From Cumulibacter soli (GTDB lineage: Bacteria; Actinomycetota; Actinomycetes; Mycobacteriales; Antricoccaceae), in NCBI RefSeq assembly GCF_004382795.1, contig NZ_SMSG01000006.1:1-64000 (forward strand): a stretch of 64,000 bases of DNA. The letters run 5' to 3'. Numbering within the stretch: position 1 is the first letter of the stretch; each line of letters opens with the position of its first letter. This document shows positions 44,421 to 53,209 of the stretch, one piece after another. The notes under the pieces were generated by a model. It had not been told where the DNA came from and searched no databases. It saw nothing but the letters and a program-made list of their open reading frames with translations. A program made the translations under genes and the position numbers.

Positions 44421-45884
44421 ATGAATCCCGCACCGCGCCGGGTGGTGGTCGTCGGTGCCGGACTGTCGGGCCTGAGCGCCGCGATGCATCTGCGCGGCGC
44501 GGGGTGCGATGTCATCGTGCTCGAGCAATCGTCGTATGTCGGCGGGCTCTGTCATGACCTGGTGTTGGACGGCGTACGGCACGAGTCCGGACCGACCGTT
44601 CTGACGATGCCCGAGATCCTGGAAGCCGCCTTCGCAGCACTGGGATCTACTATGACGTCGCGATTGCAGCTGAATCGCCTTGATCCGGCATACCGCGCCA
44701 CTTACGCCGACGGGTCGGTCATTGAGGTGCGCGACTCCATCGCAAAGACCGCGGCGTCCATCGAGGCGGCGTGTGGCTCGGTCGAAGCGGACCGGTTCGT
44801 CAAGTTCGCCGACTACTGCGCTCGACTGTATGACGTCACCTTCGAGCCATTCATGCGAAAGAGTTTCGACTCCCCGTTCGATCTGCTGTCGCGGCCTTTG
44901 CTAGACCTACTGCGGCTACGGGGGTTTTCGTCCATGGGCGCGCAGGTCGACCGTCGCCTCGGCGATCCGCGCACCCGACGTCTGGTGTCTTTTCAGGCGC
45001 TGTACGCCGGGTTGGCCCCAGCCAAGGCTCGCGCGCTGTACAACGTCATCACTTACATGGACGTCATCGCAGGGGTCTACTCCCCTGTCGGGGGCATGGC
45101 CGCGATCACCGAAGCAATGTCAGCGGCACTACGCGATTGCGATGTCGAGGTCCGCACCGGCACGCGTGTGACCAACGTCGTGCGCCAAGGCGACCGCGTC
45201 ACCGGCGTACGCGTCATCGGTAACGAGATCGTGGCTGCGGACGCCATAGTGCTGACCTGCGATCCAGAACGCGCACGTGAGTTGCTTGGCATACGCCCGA
45301 TCCGGCGTCACCTGCGTCGTTCGCCGTCCTGCGTACTGCTGCATCTGAACGCACCGAGTTCCCTCGCCGGAGTTGACGCACACCACACCATCCACTTCGG
45401 CGAGAACTGGGATGAGACGTTCAGCGAGCTCATCGATCAGGCCCGGCCGATGAGCGACCCGAGCGTGCTGGTGTCGGCCGCCGCACATTCCGATCCATCT
45501 CGGCAGTCCGCCGGTACCCAACCGCTGTATGTACTGCTGCCGTGTCCGAATGAACAGCGCCGCGCACTAAGCGCTCATGTCGTCGATGACATCGTGCGTA
45601 CCGGATTGGCGCGGCTCCGCGAGCGCGGACTAGCGCTCGAGGAGTCGATGATTCGTCGCGTAGTTTCGCCGGCTCACTGGCGACACGCCGGCATGCGCGC
45701 AGGGACGCCGTTCTCGCTCGCGCATACCTTCGCCCAGACGGGACCGTTCCGCCCGAATAACCGCATTCGCGGCCTGAATCAGATCGCACTCGCGGGCGCC
45801 GGCACGGTACCGGGGGTCGGCGTACCGACCTCGATCCTGTCCGGCGAGCTCGCGGCCGAACGGTTGGTCGGGGCTGCGCGATGA
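44421..45884 (+). CDS. crtI: Phytoene desaturase
   Basis: CrtI dehydrogenates phytoene to lycopene or related products. The 487-residue protein has the N-terminal dinucleotide-binding VVVVGAGLSGLSAAMHLRGAGCDVIVLEQ and the C-terminal FAD tail GLNQIALAGAGTVPGVGVPTSILSGELAAERL, both typical of bacterial CrtI. The ATG at 44421 is preferred; a GTG three codons earlier is an alternative. It lies between crtE and crtB, with a 4-nt overlap into crtB. The product (lycopene) is inferred from cluster content. Confidence 0.93.
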   Translation: MNPAPRRVVVVGAGLSGLSAAMHLRGAGCDVIVLEQSSYVGGLCHDLVLDGVRHESGPTVLTMPEILEAAFAALGSTMTSRLQLNRLDPAYRATYADGSVIEVRDSIAKTAASIEAACGSVEADRFVKFADYCARLYDVTFEPFMRKSFDSPFDLLSRPLLDLLRLRGFSSMGAQVDRRLGDPRTRRLVSFQALYAGLAPAKARALYNVITYMDVIAGVYSPVGGMAAITEAMSAALRDCDVEVRTGTRVTNVVRQGDRVTGVRVIGNEIVAADAIVLTCDPERARELLGIRPIRRHLRRSPSCVLLHLNAPSSLAGVDAHHTIHFGENWDETFSELIDQARPMSDPSVLVSAAAHSDPSRQSAGTQPLYVLLPCPNEQRRALSAHVVDDIVRTGLARLRERGLALEESMIRRVVSPAHWRHAGMRAGTPFSLAHTFAQTGPFRPNNRIRGLNQIALAGAGTVPGVGVPTSILSGELAAERLVGAAR

Positions 45885-46786
45885 CCCCCGAATTGGCGCA
45901 GTCATACCGATCCTGCCGCGCGCTGCTGGCCGAGCACGGCCGGACCTACCACCTCGCGTCCCGCCTGTTACCTCCGGCGACACGCCCGGCTGTCTGGGCG
46001 CTCTACGGATTCGCCCGATATGTCGACGATTTAGCGGATGTGGACATCTCGCAAACTCCGCATCCCGCCGTACTTGATGGCCTACAGGAGGAACTCATAG
46101 CCGGCATCGAGGCCGGTTACAGCAACCATCCACTGCTGGCCGCAACGGTCGACACCGTTCTGCGATATGAACTCGATCCGCAGTGGCTGTGCGATTTCCT
46201 GGACGCTATGCGGATGGACCTGAGTCCGCGCGAGTTTGCGAACTGGTCGGAACTTCACGAATATACTTGGGGAAGCGCCGCGGTCATCGGACTCCAGATG
46301 GCACGCGTCATTGGGGTATCCGATGAAGATTGGGATCGCGCCGCCCCGAGCGCCGCGGCTCTCGGGGAAGCATTCCAGATCACCAACTTCTGCCGCGACT
46401 ACGATGAGGATCTCAGCCGTGGGCGAATCTATCTTCCGACCGAGCTATTCACTCGGATCGGTGCGGACCCAGGAACCCGCGAGCGCACAGCCGTGCGGTC
46501 AGTGGTCGCCGACGCCGCTGATTACGCACGCACGTTGTATGCCAAAGCCGAACCTGGCATCGCGCTGTTGAACCCCGACGGGCAACCGTGTATTCGAGCT
46601 GCTTTCGTGCTGTATAAGGGAATTCTAGACAAGATCGAGGCTGCGGACTACGCCGTACTCGGCACGCGGCACCGCGTGAGCGAACTGAACCGGGTGCGAG
46701 TCGCGATGCCGCTGTTGGCACGTGCAATCCTCTCGCGCACCCGCGTCAGACTCGGTCATTCCGACACGCGATCTCATCGAGGATGA
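45881..46786 (+). CDS. crtB: Phytoene synthase
   Basis: CrtB condenses two GGPP into phytoene. The 301-residue protein contains the first Asp-rich motif as YGFARYVDDLAD and the second as EAFQITNFCRDYDEDLSRGRIYLP, both signatures of squalene/phytoene synthases. The ATG overlaps the crtI stop (ATGA). Its 3' end faces crtYd convergently, with 16 bp between, so there is no room for a full terminator. Confidence 0.95.
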   Translation: MTPELAQSYRSCRALLAEHGRTYHLASRLLPPATRPAVWALYGFARYVDDLADVDISQTPHPAVLDGLQEELIAGIEAGYSNHPLLAATVDTVLRYELDPQWLCDFLDAMRMDLSPREFANWSELHEYTWGSAAVIGLQMARVIGVSDEDWDRAAPSAAALGEAFQITNFCRDYDEDLSRGRIYLPTELFTRIGADPGTRERTAVRSVVADAADYARTLYAKAEPGIALLNPDGQPCIRAAFVLYKGILDKIEAADYAVLGTRHRVSELNRVRVAMPLLARAILSRTRVRLGHSDTRSHRG

Positions 46787-46802
46787 CTCGTTCGAGCCCG
46801 AA

Positions 46803-47105
46803 TTACTGCTTCGGTCGGGACGTCCCAGTCTTGCTCCACAGGCTCAGCACCGACAGCACCAACCCGAACCCAAAGCCGATATCTTCGATCGGCGCGTACA
46901 CAATTCGCGGGCCCCAGTGCACCGCCGGATCGTAGCTGACGATGGGCAAGCCGGTGAGGAACCCGTTCATGATCAGTTGAAAGAACAGGATGATCGCGTA
47001 GGCAAGCCAGAACCGGCCGCGCAAGGTGAGGCGCTGACGAGTGACGAACGCGTCGAAAAGTACTGCTGCGAGGATCGCAACGATAGCGCCGATCGTGTAC
47101 GTCAT
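46803..47105 (-). CDS. crtYd: Lycopene cyclase subunit, CrtYd-like
   Basis: This is a 100-residue, three-helix membrane protein of the heterodimeric lycopene cyclase family. It contains GPRIVYAPIEDIGFGFGLVL, whose PxE(E/D) motif is required for cyclisation. The ATG at 47105 overlaps the crtYc stop by 4 nt (ATGA). CrtYc and CrtYd must assemble to close the ionone ring; beta versus epsilon product cannot be predicted from sequence. It is convergent with crtB. Confidence 0.9.
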   Translation of the reverse strand: MTYTIGAIVAILAAVLFDAFVTRQRLTLRGRFWLAYAIILFFQLIMNGFLTGLPIVSYDPAVHWGPRIVYAPIEDIGFGFGLVLSVLSLWSKTGTSRPKQ

Positions 47106-47425
47106 GAGCGCCGCTCGCGTAGCCGATCCAGCGTTGCACTCACCGCTTCGTACCCGAGAATCGCGCACGTGGGTACGACCAAGAAGAACGCGATCTCCTC
47201 GAGCGGCAACCCCCACATCTGCGGACCCAGGGTCAAGTCATCGCTGAACGACCACCAACCTCGCTCTGCGACGACGATGTCCCACAGCAGAAACACGATG
47301 CCAGGCAGTAACGCCACGCCCAGCCTTCGCGGGTTTCGCAGCACCCGTACCCCTGGCCACGCCTCCAACCATGCTGCCGCCGCGAAGGTCGCCAGCAAGA
47401 TGACGAGATAGGTCCACTCGCCCAT
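47102..47425 (-). CDS. crtYc: Lycopene cyclase subunit, CrtYc-like
   Basis: The other half of the heterodimeric lycopene cyclase: 107 residues, three helices, with the motif WGLPLEEIAFFLVVPTCAILGYEA (PxEE) and an upstream LLPGIVFLLWDIVVAERGWWSF. It starts with ATG at 47425, 9 nt after the Rv2175c-like gene stop, so it is likely co-transcribed with that regulator and with crtYd. No crtEb, ketolase or glycosyltransferase gene is nearby, so the final pigment is unclear. Confidence 0.9.
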   Translation of the reverse strand: MGEWTYLVILLATFAAAAWLEAWPGVRVLRNPRRLGVALLPGIVFLLWDIVVAERGWWSFSDDLTLGPQMWGLPLEEIAFFLVVPTCAILGYEAVSATLDRLRERRS

Positions 47426-47434
47426 AGTGGCCTA

Positions 47435-47788
47435 CTAGAAGGCCATCGCTTGCGCGCGGCGGGTGACCTCGCGATGCAGGTCGTGATGCAGCGCCCACGC
47501 CGGCGTCCCGCCCATCGATTCGTCCTGTTCCAACAGCCAACGCAGGGCTTCATCGTCGGAGAACCCACCGTCACGCAACACACTGATCACGCCGCGCAGA
47601 TACTTCGAGATCACACCGCCGGGCAGTAGATCAGCCGGGATGCGCTGTGGGTCGTCTCCCCCGCGAGCCAACAGTCCGCCGTCTCGGACCAATTGGCGGA
47701 CCATTTTTACCTCGATGCCCAATCGTTCTGCGACCTGCGCGTAGGTCAACCATTCACACGAGGGCCAAGTGCTCTTCAGATCGCTCAC
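47435..47788 (-). CDS. Rv2175c-like winged-helix DNA-binding protein
   Basis: This 117-residue protein matches the Rv2175c family: an N-terminal helix-turn-helix (WLTYAQVAERLGIEVKMVRQLVRDGGLL) and a C-terminal helical part (SKYLRGVISVLRDGGFSDDEALRWLLEQDES). In M. tuberculosis, Rv2175c is a substrate of PknL, encoded divergently, and phosphorylation lowers DNA binding. The same arrangement holds here, with the kinase gene divergent 89 nt away. The start is GTG at 47788. crtYc starts 9 nt after its stop, which suggests that the regulator and lycopene cyclase share a transcript. Confidence 0.9.
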   Translation of the reverse strand: MSDLKSTWPSCEWLTYAQVAERLGIEVKMVRQLVRDGGLLARGGDDPQRIPADLLPGGVISKYLRGVISVLRDGGFSDDEALRWLLEQDESMGGTPAWALHHDLHREVTRRAQAMAF

Positions 47789-47863
47789 CCCTCAACCCTG
47801 CCACGATCCGATTCCGGCGCGCCACGCACCCGGCGGCTGCCGCCGGAACTGCCATAACACCAG

Positions 47864-47869
47864 TAAAAT
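47864..47869 (+). promoter_or_regulatory. -10-like TAAAAT for a possibly leaderless kinase mRNA
   Basis: TAAAAT ends 8 bp before the GTG of the PASTA kinase, and no Shine-Dalgarno sequence is seen. Transcription from this box would start at or next to the GTG. Leaderless mRNAs are common in actinobacteria. The -35 is not recognisable. Confidence 0.4.
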
Positions 47870-47877
47870 AACGCGTC

Positions 47878-49956
47878 GTGAGTTCGACCACGCCTGATCA
47901 GATGGTCGGCGTGCTGCTCGACGGTCGATACCGAGTCGTACGCCGACTCGCCAGCGGTGGCATGTCCCTGGTGTACGTCGGACATGACGAGCGCCTGGAC
48001 CGACCGGTCGCGATCAAAATCATGAACGCCGACCTCGCTGCCGACCCGCCGTTCCTCGACCGGTTCACTCGCGAAGCGCGCGCCGCGGCGCGCATCCTGC
48101 ATCCCAACATCGTCACCGTGCACGACCAAGGCACCGATGAGAAGCACTCCGCGGTGTACCTGGTCATGGAACTCGTCAGCGGCGGCACCTTGCGAGACCT
48201 ACTGCGCGAACGCGGCACGCTATCGCCGGGTGCGGCGCTGGCCGTCATGGAACCGCTGCTGCGCGGCCTGGGCGCCGCACACGCCGAAGGTCTCGTACAC
48301 CGGGACGTCAAACCGGAAAACATCCTGATCGACCGCAACGGTCGGGTGTTGGTCGCCGACTTCGGTCTAGCCCGAGCCGTGGCCGAAAGCAGCCACACCA
48401 CCCATTCCGGCAAGACCGGCGCGGTGTTCGGCACCATCGCCTACCTGTCGCCTGAGCAGGTGACTACCGGGCGCGCCGATGCGCGCAGCGACGTGTACGC
48501 GGCCGGCATCATGTTGTACGAGATGCTTACCGGCTCGCCGCCGTACGTCGGAGACAACGCGGTGTCCGTTGCGTACCGTCACGTCAACGACGATGTACCT
48601 CCTCCATCGGAGTCCGATTCGGACATACCCGGCGAACTCGACGACCTCGTGATTTCCGCGACCACCCGCGATCCCCTGAAGCGTCCCGCTGATGCCCGGC
48701 GAATGCTGGAAATGACGCACGCGGCCCGCGATTCGTTGGCACTGAGCGACGTCGACGCACCGACGATAGAACCACCTGCCGCGTTGCAGACATCGGCGAC
48801 GGGCGGTACCGGCGCGACCGAGTACGTCGGCGCGACGCCAGCCGACGGGAATCCCCCCGATGCCCGCGACACTCGTGACACTCGCGAACAGGGCGATCCG
48901 CAGGCCGACGACGACACCGCCGAGGACGCGGGCGATTCCGGCGGCGGCGCGACCGCCCAACAGCCCGCCGCGATCATGACCAGCTCGGACCGACAACAAA
49001 CCGACGACGAGCATCTGGATGAGGATGACGACGACCCGCCCCGGCATCGACGCCAGCGCCGCTGGGTCGTGCCCGTCATCGTGTTAGTTACGGTGGCGGC
49101 GCTGCTGGCCGGTGCCGGCTTCTGGTGGATGCAGTGGGGTCGTTGGACGACGGTCCCAGATTTCTCTACCGCCAGTTCTCAACAGGACCTGTCCGACCTT
49201 GCCGGTGAAGCCGGCGTGGACATCCGTCTGGGTGAGTCGGAGTTTTCCGAAACGGTCGCGGAGGGTAGCCCGATCAGCGTCGATCCGGCGGCCGGGACCA
49301 AAGTCACCAGGGGCACCGACGTCGACGTCGTGCTCTCCAAGGGCCCCGAGCGGTACGTCGTCAGCGAAGCATTGATCGGACAGGAGTCGACGACGGCGAT
49401 GTCCAGCATCACCTCGCTGGTGGGCGACCGGATCGAGATTGAGGTCGTCGCCGAGTACGACGAGGACGTCGCGGCCGATGCTGTCGTCGGTTTCAAGCCA
49501 CCGGCTGGTACTGAGATGAAACCATCCTCGACGTTGCAGGTCATCATCAGCAAAGGCCGAACTCCGGTGCCGTTACCCGACGTCCACGGTGTCTCCGCCG
49601 ATGAGGCAATGCAGACGCTGACCGAGGCTGGCTTCTCGCCGTCAGTCAGTGACGAGAAGGTGTTCTCGGACGAAGAGATCGACACCGTCGCCAAAACCGA
49701 ACCGGCGGCCGGTACGAAGGCGCAGCCGGGCGCCGATGTTCAAGTAACTGTCGTGCTCTCCAAGGGCCCCGATCTCGTCGAGGTGCCCAAGGTTATTGGG
49801 AGTTCAACCGACTCTGCGACCGCGACGTTGGAGGAGGCAGGCTTTGTCGTCGACATCAGCACGGTATTCACCACGCTAGGACTCGTGGCTGTGCAGTCTC
49901 CGGAGGCCGGCACTATGGCCAAGCGCGGCTCGACGGTGACTATTCAGGTGGTCTGA
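47878..49956 (+). CDS. pknL: Ser/Thr protein kinase with four PASTA domains (PknL-like)
   Basis: The 692-residue receptor kinase has a catalytic domain with glycine loop LASGGMSLVY, Lys in PVAIKIM, HRDVKPENIL (catalytic loop), ADFGLARA and YLSPEQV. An acidic Thr/Asp-rich juxtamembrane stretch (about 290-395) and one membrane helix (about 398-418) follow. Four extracellular PASTA units (about 421-692) may sense peptidoglycan fragments. Family members phosphorylate division and wall proteins. The synteny with the Rv2175c-like gene supports PknL. The start is GTG, probably leaderless. It ends 4 nt from the convergent nitrile hydratase operon. Confidence 0.93.
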   Translation: MSSTTPDQMVGVLLDGRYRVVRRLASGGMSLVYVGHDERLDRPVAIKIMNADLAADPPFLDRFTREARAAARILHPNIVTVHDQGTDEKHSAVYLVMELVSGGTLRDLLRERGTLSPGAALAVMEPLLRGLGAAHAEGLVHRDVKPENILIDRNGRVLVADFGLARAVAESSHTTHSGKTGAVFGTIAYLSPEQVTTGRADARSDVYAAGIMLYEMLTGSPPYVGDNAVSVAYRHVNDDVPPPSESDSDIPGELDDLVISATTRDPLKRPADARRMLEMTHAARDSLALSDVDAPTIEPPAALQTSATGGTGATEYVGATPADGNPPDARDTRDTREQGDPQADDDTAEDAGDSGGGATAQQPAAIMTSSDRQQTDDEHLDEDDDDPPRHRRQRRWVVPVIVLVTVAALLAGAGFWWMQWGRWTTVPDFSTASSQQDLSDLAGEAGVDIRLGESEFSETVAEGSPISVDPAAGTKVTRGTDVDVVLSKGPERYVVSEALIGQESTTAMSSITSLVGDRIEIEVVAEYDEDVAADAVVGFKPPAGTEMKPSSTLQVIISKGRTPVPLPDVHGVSADEAMQTLTEAGFSPSVSDEKVFSDEEIDTVAKTEPAAGTKAQPGADVQVTVVLSKGPDLVEVPKVIGSSTDSATATLEEAGFVVDISTVFTTLGLVAVQSPEAGTMAKRGSTVTIQVV

Positions 49957-49960
49957 TCGA

Positions 49961-50326
49961 TCACAGCGCGATCGGCTGCCCGTGTGGCGTACGTGCCGCC
50001 GCGGCATGCCACGCCTCGGTCAGTTTCCTCAGGCTGCCGGCAGCTACCACGTCCCGCTCGACGAGTAGTTCGGACAGCGCGTCGGCCCACCGCTCGTAGT
50101 AGTCCGATCCATCGGCTTCGGCGCCGGCGACATGAGCGCCGAGCTTTCGGGCCCATTCACTCCAGGTAAACACTCCACGTTCGTGCAGCGCCACGGTCAT
50201 CGCGAACACCTGCGCCTGCCATGGGGCATCGAAGACCTGTTCGTCCCCGCGCGGTGGCAGCGGCATCTCGTCACCACAGGCCGCGGCGATGTGCCGCAAC
50301 GTCGCGGCCGCGCTCTCGGCACTCAT
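49961..50326 (-). CDS. Nitrile hydratase accessory protein (activator)
   Basis: This small protein (121 residues) resembles the N-terminal part of nitrile hydratase beta subunits: FDAPWQAQVFAMTVALHERGVFTWSEWARKLG and YYERWADALSELL. Such accessory proteins (P14K/NhlE type) carry a cobalt-loaded alpha subunit into the holoenzyme by subunit swapping. The ATG at 50326 overlaps the beta-subunit stop by 4 nt (ATGA). It is the last gene of an alpha-beta-activator operon and ends 4 nt from the convergent pknL stop. Confidence 0.85.
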   Translation of the reverse strand: MSAESAAATLRHIAAACGDEMPLPPRGDEQVFDAPWQAQVFAMTVALHERGVFTWSEWARKLGAHVAGAEADGSDYYERWADALSELLVERDVVAAGSLRKLTEAWHAAAARTPHGQPIAL

Positions 50327-50961
50327 CCGGACACCGCCTGCAGGTACGGTTGCCAAGCGTCGATGGAGACCGTCAGGGTCGGATCGCTGCCCTCACCCCA
50401 GAGTTCGGTGCCGGCAAAGTCGACAGTGTACAGCCACTCAGGTGTCTTGTCGGGTCGATCACCGAGAGGCACCGCGTTGCGGTCGGGAAAAACGTGTGCG
50501 CCCCGAATCGCGGCGATCGTGCCGATTCGACCGCGGGCGTACCGCGGCAAGCGGGTGTGCCCGGTGGGGTTCTCCCGGCGAGTGAGCACACGCTGGCCGA
50601 CGGCGAATGCCGGTTCGGTATCAGTGGGGCGCTCGTAGCTCGCCCGCGCCGAAAACGCACCTACCAGTTCCTCGGCAGTGCGCGCCGTGAGGTCGGTGCG
50701 CTCGAGCAGGTTGAGCGCATCCAGCGAATTCTGCAGCGCCAGGATCCAAATTCGGTAGTAGCTGCTGGTGAGGTACGTCGCCGGCGGCAGCTTCTCGCGT
50801 TCATGCCTGCTCTGATCGATATTCCACACCCCGAGCGCACCGATAGCCAGCGTCATCGCCATCGCCCGGCGTTCCCAGTCGTGATGGAACGCCGGCTCAT
50901 CGGGTTCGGGAACGACCGGGCCGAAATTCTGGCCGCCGCCAAGGTCCTGCGCGCCGTTCAT
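50323..50961 (-). CDS. nthB: Nitrile hydratase beta subunit
   Basis: The 212-residue beta subunit begins [16 protein letters not shown], a family hallmark, and has [28 protein letters not shown] (the Arg/His region contacting the alpha-subunit metal site) and a C-terminal SH3-like barrel ([27 protein letters not shown]). It overlaps the alpha-subunit stop by 4 nt and the accessory gene by 4 nt. With the alpha subunit it hydrates nitriles to amides in the cytoplasm. Confidence 0.92.
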   Translation of the reverse strand: MNGAQDLGGGQNFGPVVPEPDEPAFHHDWERRAMAMTLAIGALGVWNIDQSRHEREKLPPATYLTSSYYRIWILALQNSLDALNLLERTDLTARTAEELVGAFSARASYERPTDTEPAFAVGQRVLTRRENPTGHTRLPRYARGRIGTIAAIRGAHVFPDRNAVPLGDRPDKTPEWLYTVDFAGTELWGEGSDPTLTVSIDAWQPYLQAVSG

Positions 50962-51581
50962 ACCCGTCCTCCCGAAACGGGCACCGATACGACCCCGGTG
51001 CCGATCATGCTGTCGCGCGTGACCAATTCGGCAAGCTGCTGTTCGGTCATCCCGTCGGTTCCGTCCGGACGCATCGGAATCACCAGATACCGAATCTCCG
51101 CGGTCGAGTCCCAAACCTTGATCCGCACCGAATCGTCGAGCGTGACACCGAAGTCGGCCAGCACTCCCCTCGGGTCGATCACGGCGCGTGAGCGGTACGC
51201 CGGCGATTTGTACCAGACCGGAGGTAGGCCGAGCACCGGCCAGGGATAGCAGGAGCACAGCGTGCAGACGACCATGTTGTGCTGCTGCGGCGTGTTCTGC
51301 ACGGCGACCATGTGCTCGCCTTGACGGCCGATGTATCCCAATGACGCGATAGCCTCGTCGGCATCGCGGAGCAGCCACTCACGGTAGGCGTCATCGCTCC
51401 ACGCCTTGGCCACGACCGCGGCACCGTTGTGCGGACCGACCTCGGTCTCATATCGCTCGATCACGGCGTCCAACGCGCGCGGGTCAATCAGACCCTTCTG
51501 GGTCAACAGGGTCTCCAGGGCACGCACCCGCGCATCCATCTCAGACAACTCGCTGTACTCGGGATGATCAAGGTGGTCCAT
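50958..51581 (-). CDS. nthA: Nitrile hydratase alpha subunit, cobalt type
   Basis: The 207-residue alpha subunit holds the metal. The binding motif is VCTLCSC (C106, C109, S110, C111). Thr at the second position is characteristic of cobalt enzymes, whereas iron enzymes have Ser (VCSLCSC). The cysteines should be oxidised to sulfinic and sulfenic acids. The protein has the usual N-terminal helices and [21 protein letters not shown] after the motif. A thiocyanate-hydrolase relationship is less likely given the gene set. No amidase gene is adjacent. Confidence 0.93.
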   Translation of the reverse strand: MDHLDHPEYSELSEMDARVRALETLLTQKGLIDPRALDAVIERYETEVGPHNGAAVVAKAWSDDAYREWLLRDADEAIASLGYIGRQGEHMVAVQNTPQQHNMVVCTLCSCYPWPVLGLPPVWYKSPAYRSRAVIDPRGVLADFGVTLDDSVRIKVWDSTAEIRYLVIPMRPDGTDGMTEQQLAELVTRDSMIGTGVVSVPVSGGRV

Positions 51582-51669
51582 CAGCCCACCATACCGACAT
51601 TCGCCAGTACCAAGAACGCGTCCGGCACCCTCGTGGGTGCCGGACGCGGTGGAGTGGCTGTGTGCCGAC

Positions 51670-52101
51670 CTAGACGTGCTCGGCTACCTCGCCGCGGTGG
51701 TGCTCCTTGTTCTGACCGGTGTAGAACTCGAAGGTCATTCCGCACACCATGCCGAGGATCGCGACGGCGCCGACGACCATGACCCACGGGTACCAGAACG
51801 CGACCCCAATACCGAGGATCACGATCACCGCGGCCAGACCGATCGGGTAGTACGACGCGGGCGCGAAGAAGCCTAGGTCCCCGGCGCCCTCGATGATCTC
51901 GCCGTCCTCCCGGTCCTCAGGGCGTTCGTCGATCCGGCGGCGGATAAACCAGAAGTAACCGCCGACGAACAGGCAGAGCCCGCCAGAGAGCACCAGCGCG
52001 ACAGATCCGGCCGGTTCGAAGTCGGTGGCGAGGATGTACCCGATCGCAGCCAGTTCGAGGAAGAGGCCACAGAGCAGGAAGACGACGGATTCAAGCTTCA
52101 T
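51670..52101 (-). CDS. ctaF: Cytochrome c oxidase subunit 4 (actinobacterial CtaF)
   Basis: The 143-residue protein has four membrane helices (about residues 5-24, 31-50, 82-101, 105-124) with an acidic loop [22 protein letters not shown] between the second and third. This matches the actinobacterial aa3-oxidase subunit IV found in the bc-aa3 supercomplex. It begins 12 nt after ctaC and is co-transcribed with it, as in M. tuberculosis (Rv2199c-Rv2200c). The region between it and the nitrile hydratase alpha gene is 88 bp. Confidence 0.92.
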   Translation of the reverse strand: MKLESVVFLLCGLFLELAAIGYILATDFEPAGSVALVLSGGLCLFVGGYFWFIRRRIDERPEDREDGEIIEGAGDLGFFAPASYYPIGLAAVIVILGIGVAFWYPWVMVVGAVAILGMVCGMTFEFYTGQNKEHHRGEVAEHV

Positions 52102-52113
52102 CGTGCGGTCCCC

Positions 52114-53031
52114 TTACCAGTTGTTGTTCGCGGTGCGCGACGGATCGAACGGGTGGGTAGAGGTAGCGAGCGGCTCTTCACCGATCGACTCCAGCGCGTC
52201 GGCGTTTGACATTCCCGACTCCCGCGCGTCGATGTAGTCCTCGTACTGCTCGGGGGTAACGACGCGAAGTTCGAAGTTCATCTGCGCGTGGTAGACGCCG
52301 CACAACTCGGCGCAGCGGCCGACGTATGCACCTTCGGTGCCTTCCTTGATGTCGACGATGAACTCGTTCGAGCCCTCCATCGGCGGATCCTTCAGCGTGC
52401 CGTCCTCATTGATGCCGTGCGGCACGACGTCCAACTTGTACAGGAACTCGGGGATCCAGAACGAGTGGATGACGTCCTGCGAGTGCAGGTTGAAGCCGAC
52501 ACTCGACCCCGACGGCAGCACCAGGACAGGGATCTCGTCGGTGGTCCCGACGGTCGAGATCATCGAGTCGGTTTCGGAATCCGTCGTGTCTTCGTACTCG
52601 AATTCCCAGTTCCACTTGAACGCGGTCACCGAGATGTTGTGGTCGGGTTCTCGGTCGAGGTCCGTGACGTCGTTCTGCACGACGACGGTGTAGTAGAACA
52701 TGACGGCCACGGCGACGAACGGGAACGCGGTGTAGGTGACCTCGAGCGGCAGGTTGTACGCCGTCTGACGGGGCAGTTCGTCGTTCTTCTTGCGATGGAA
52801 CGCGCACGCCCAGAACGTCAGGCCCCACACCAGCACACCGACAGCGAGAGCAGCCACACACGACCACGACCACAGAATGCGCATCTTCTCGGCCTGATCT
52901 GTAATTCCGACCGGCCAACCAAACCGCAGATTGTCCTCGATCTCGGCGCGCGAGCAGCCCGCGAGGATGAGCGTGCTGACGAGCGCCAGTGCTGCTGTGC
53001 GCCAAGCGCGCTTCTGTCCGATGCGGGGCAC
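52114..53031 (-). CDS. ctaC: Cytochrome c oxidase subunit II
   Basis: CtaC carries the CuA centre that receives electrons from cytochrome c. The 305-residue precursor has a lipobox LILAGCS (Cys near residue 26), two helices (about 53-73 and 97-117) and a C-terminal cupredoxin domain with the CuA motif CAELCGVYHAQM. VTAFKWNWEFEY and VIHSFWIPEFLYKLDVVPH are family stretches. GTG at 53031 has GGAGG 7 nt upstream. It is transcribed with ctaF. In M. tuberculosis it lies next to asnB; here the TetR/ABC/nucleoside hydrolase module intervenes. Confidence 0.96.
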   Translation of the reverse strand: MPRIGQKRAWRTAALALVSTLILAGCSRAEIEDNLRFGWPVGITDQAEKMRILWSWSCVAALAVGVLVWGLTFWACAFHRKKNDELPRQTAYNLPLEVTYTAFPFVAVAVMFYYTVVVQNDVTDLDREPDHNISVTAFKWNWEFEYEDTTDSETDSMISTVGTTDEIPVLVLPSGSSVGFNLHSQDVIHSFWIPEFLYKLDVVPHGINEDGTLKDPPMEGSNEFIVDIKEGTEGAYVGRCAELCGVYHAQMNFELRVVTPEQYEDYIDARESGMSNADALESIGEEPLATSTHPFDPSRTANNNW

Positions 53032-53209
53032 GTGGGTCCTCCCTGTACGCGTGACTGACCGCGGGCGTGGCCCGCCGCAAATCAAACGGCTCCAGATGTA
53101 CGGCCTTAGCGTAGTAGACCGATCCGCCGATGTGTGCTTTGGGTCAGGCCAGCGGTCCCGGCGCGTCACGCGTCACGAGGTGTGCCCCCGGACAGCCCTT
53201 CGAATTCGA

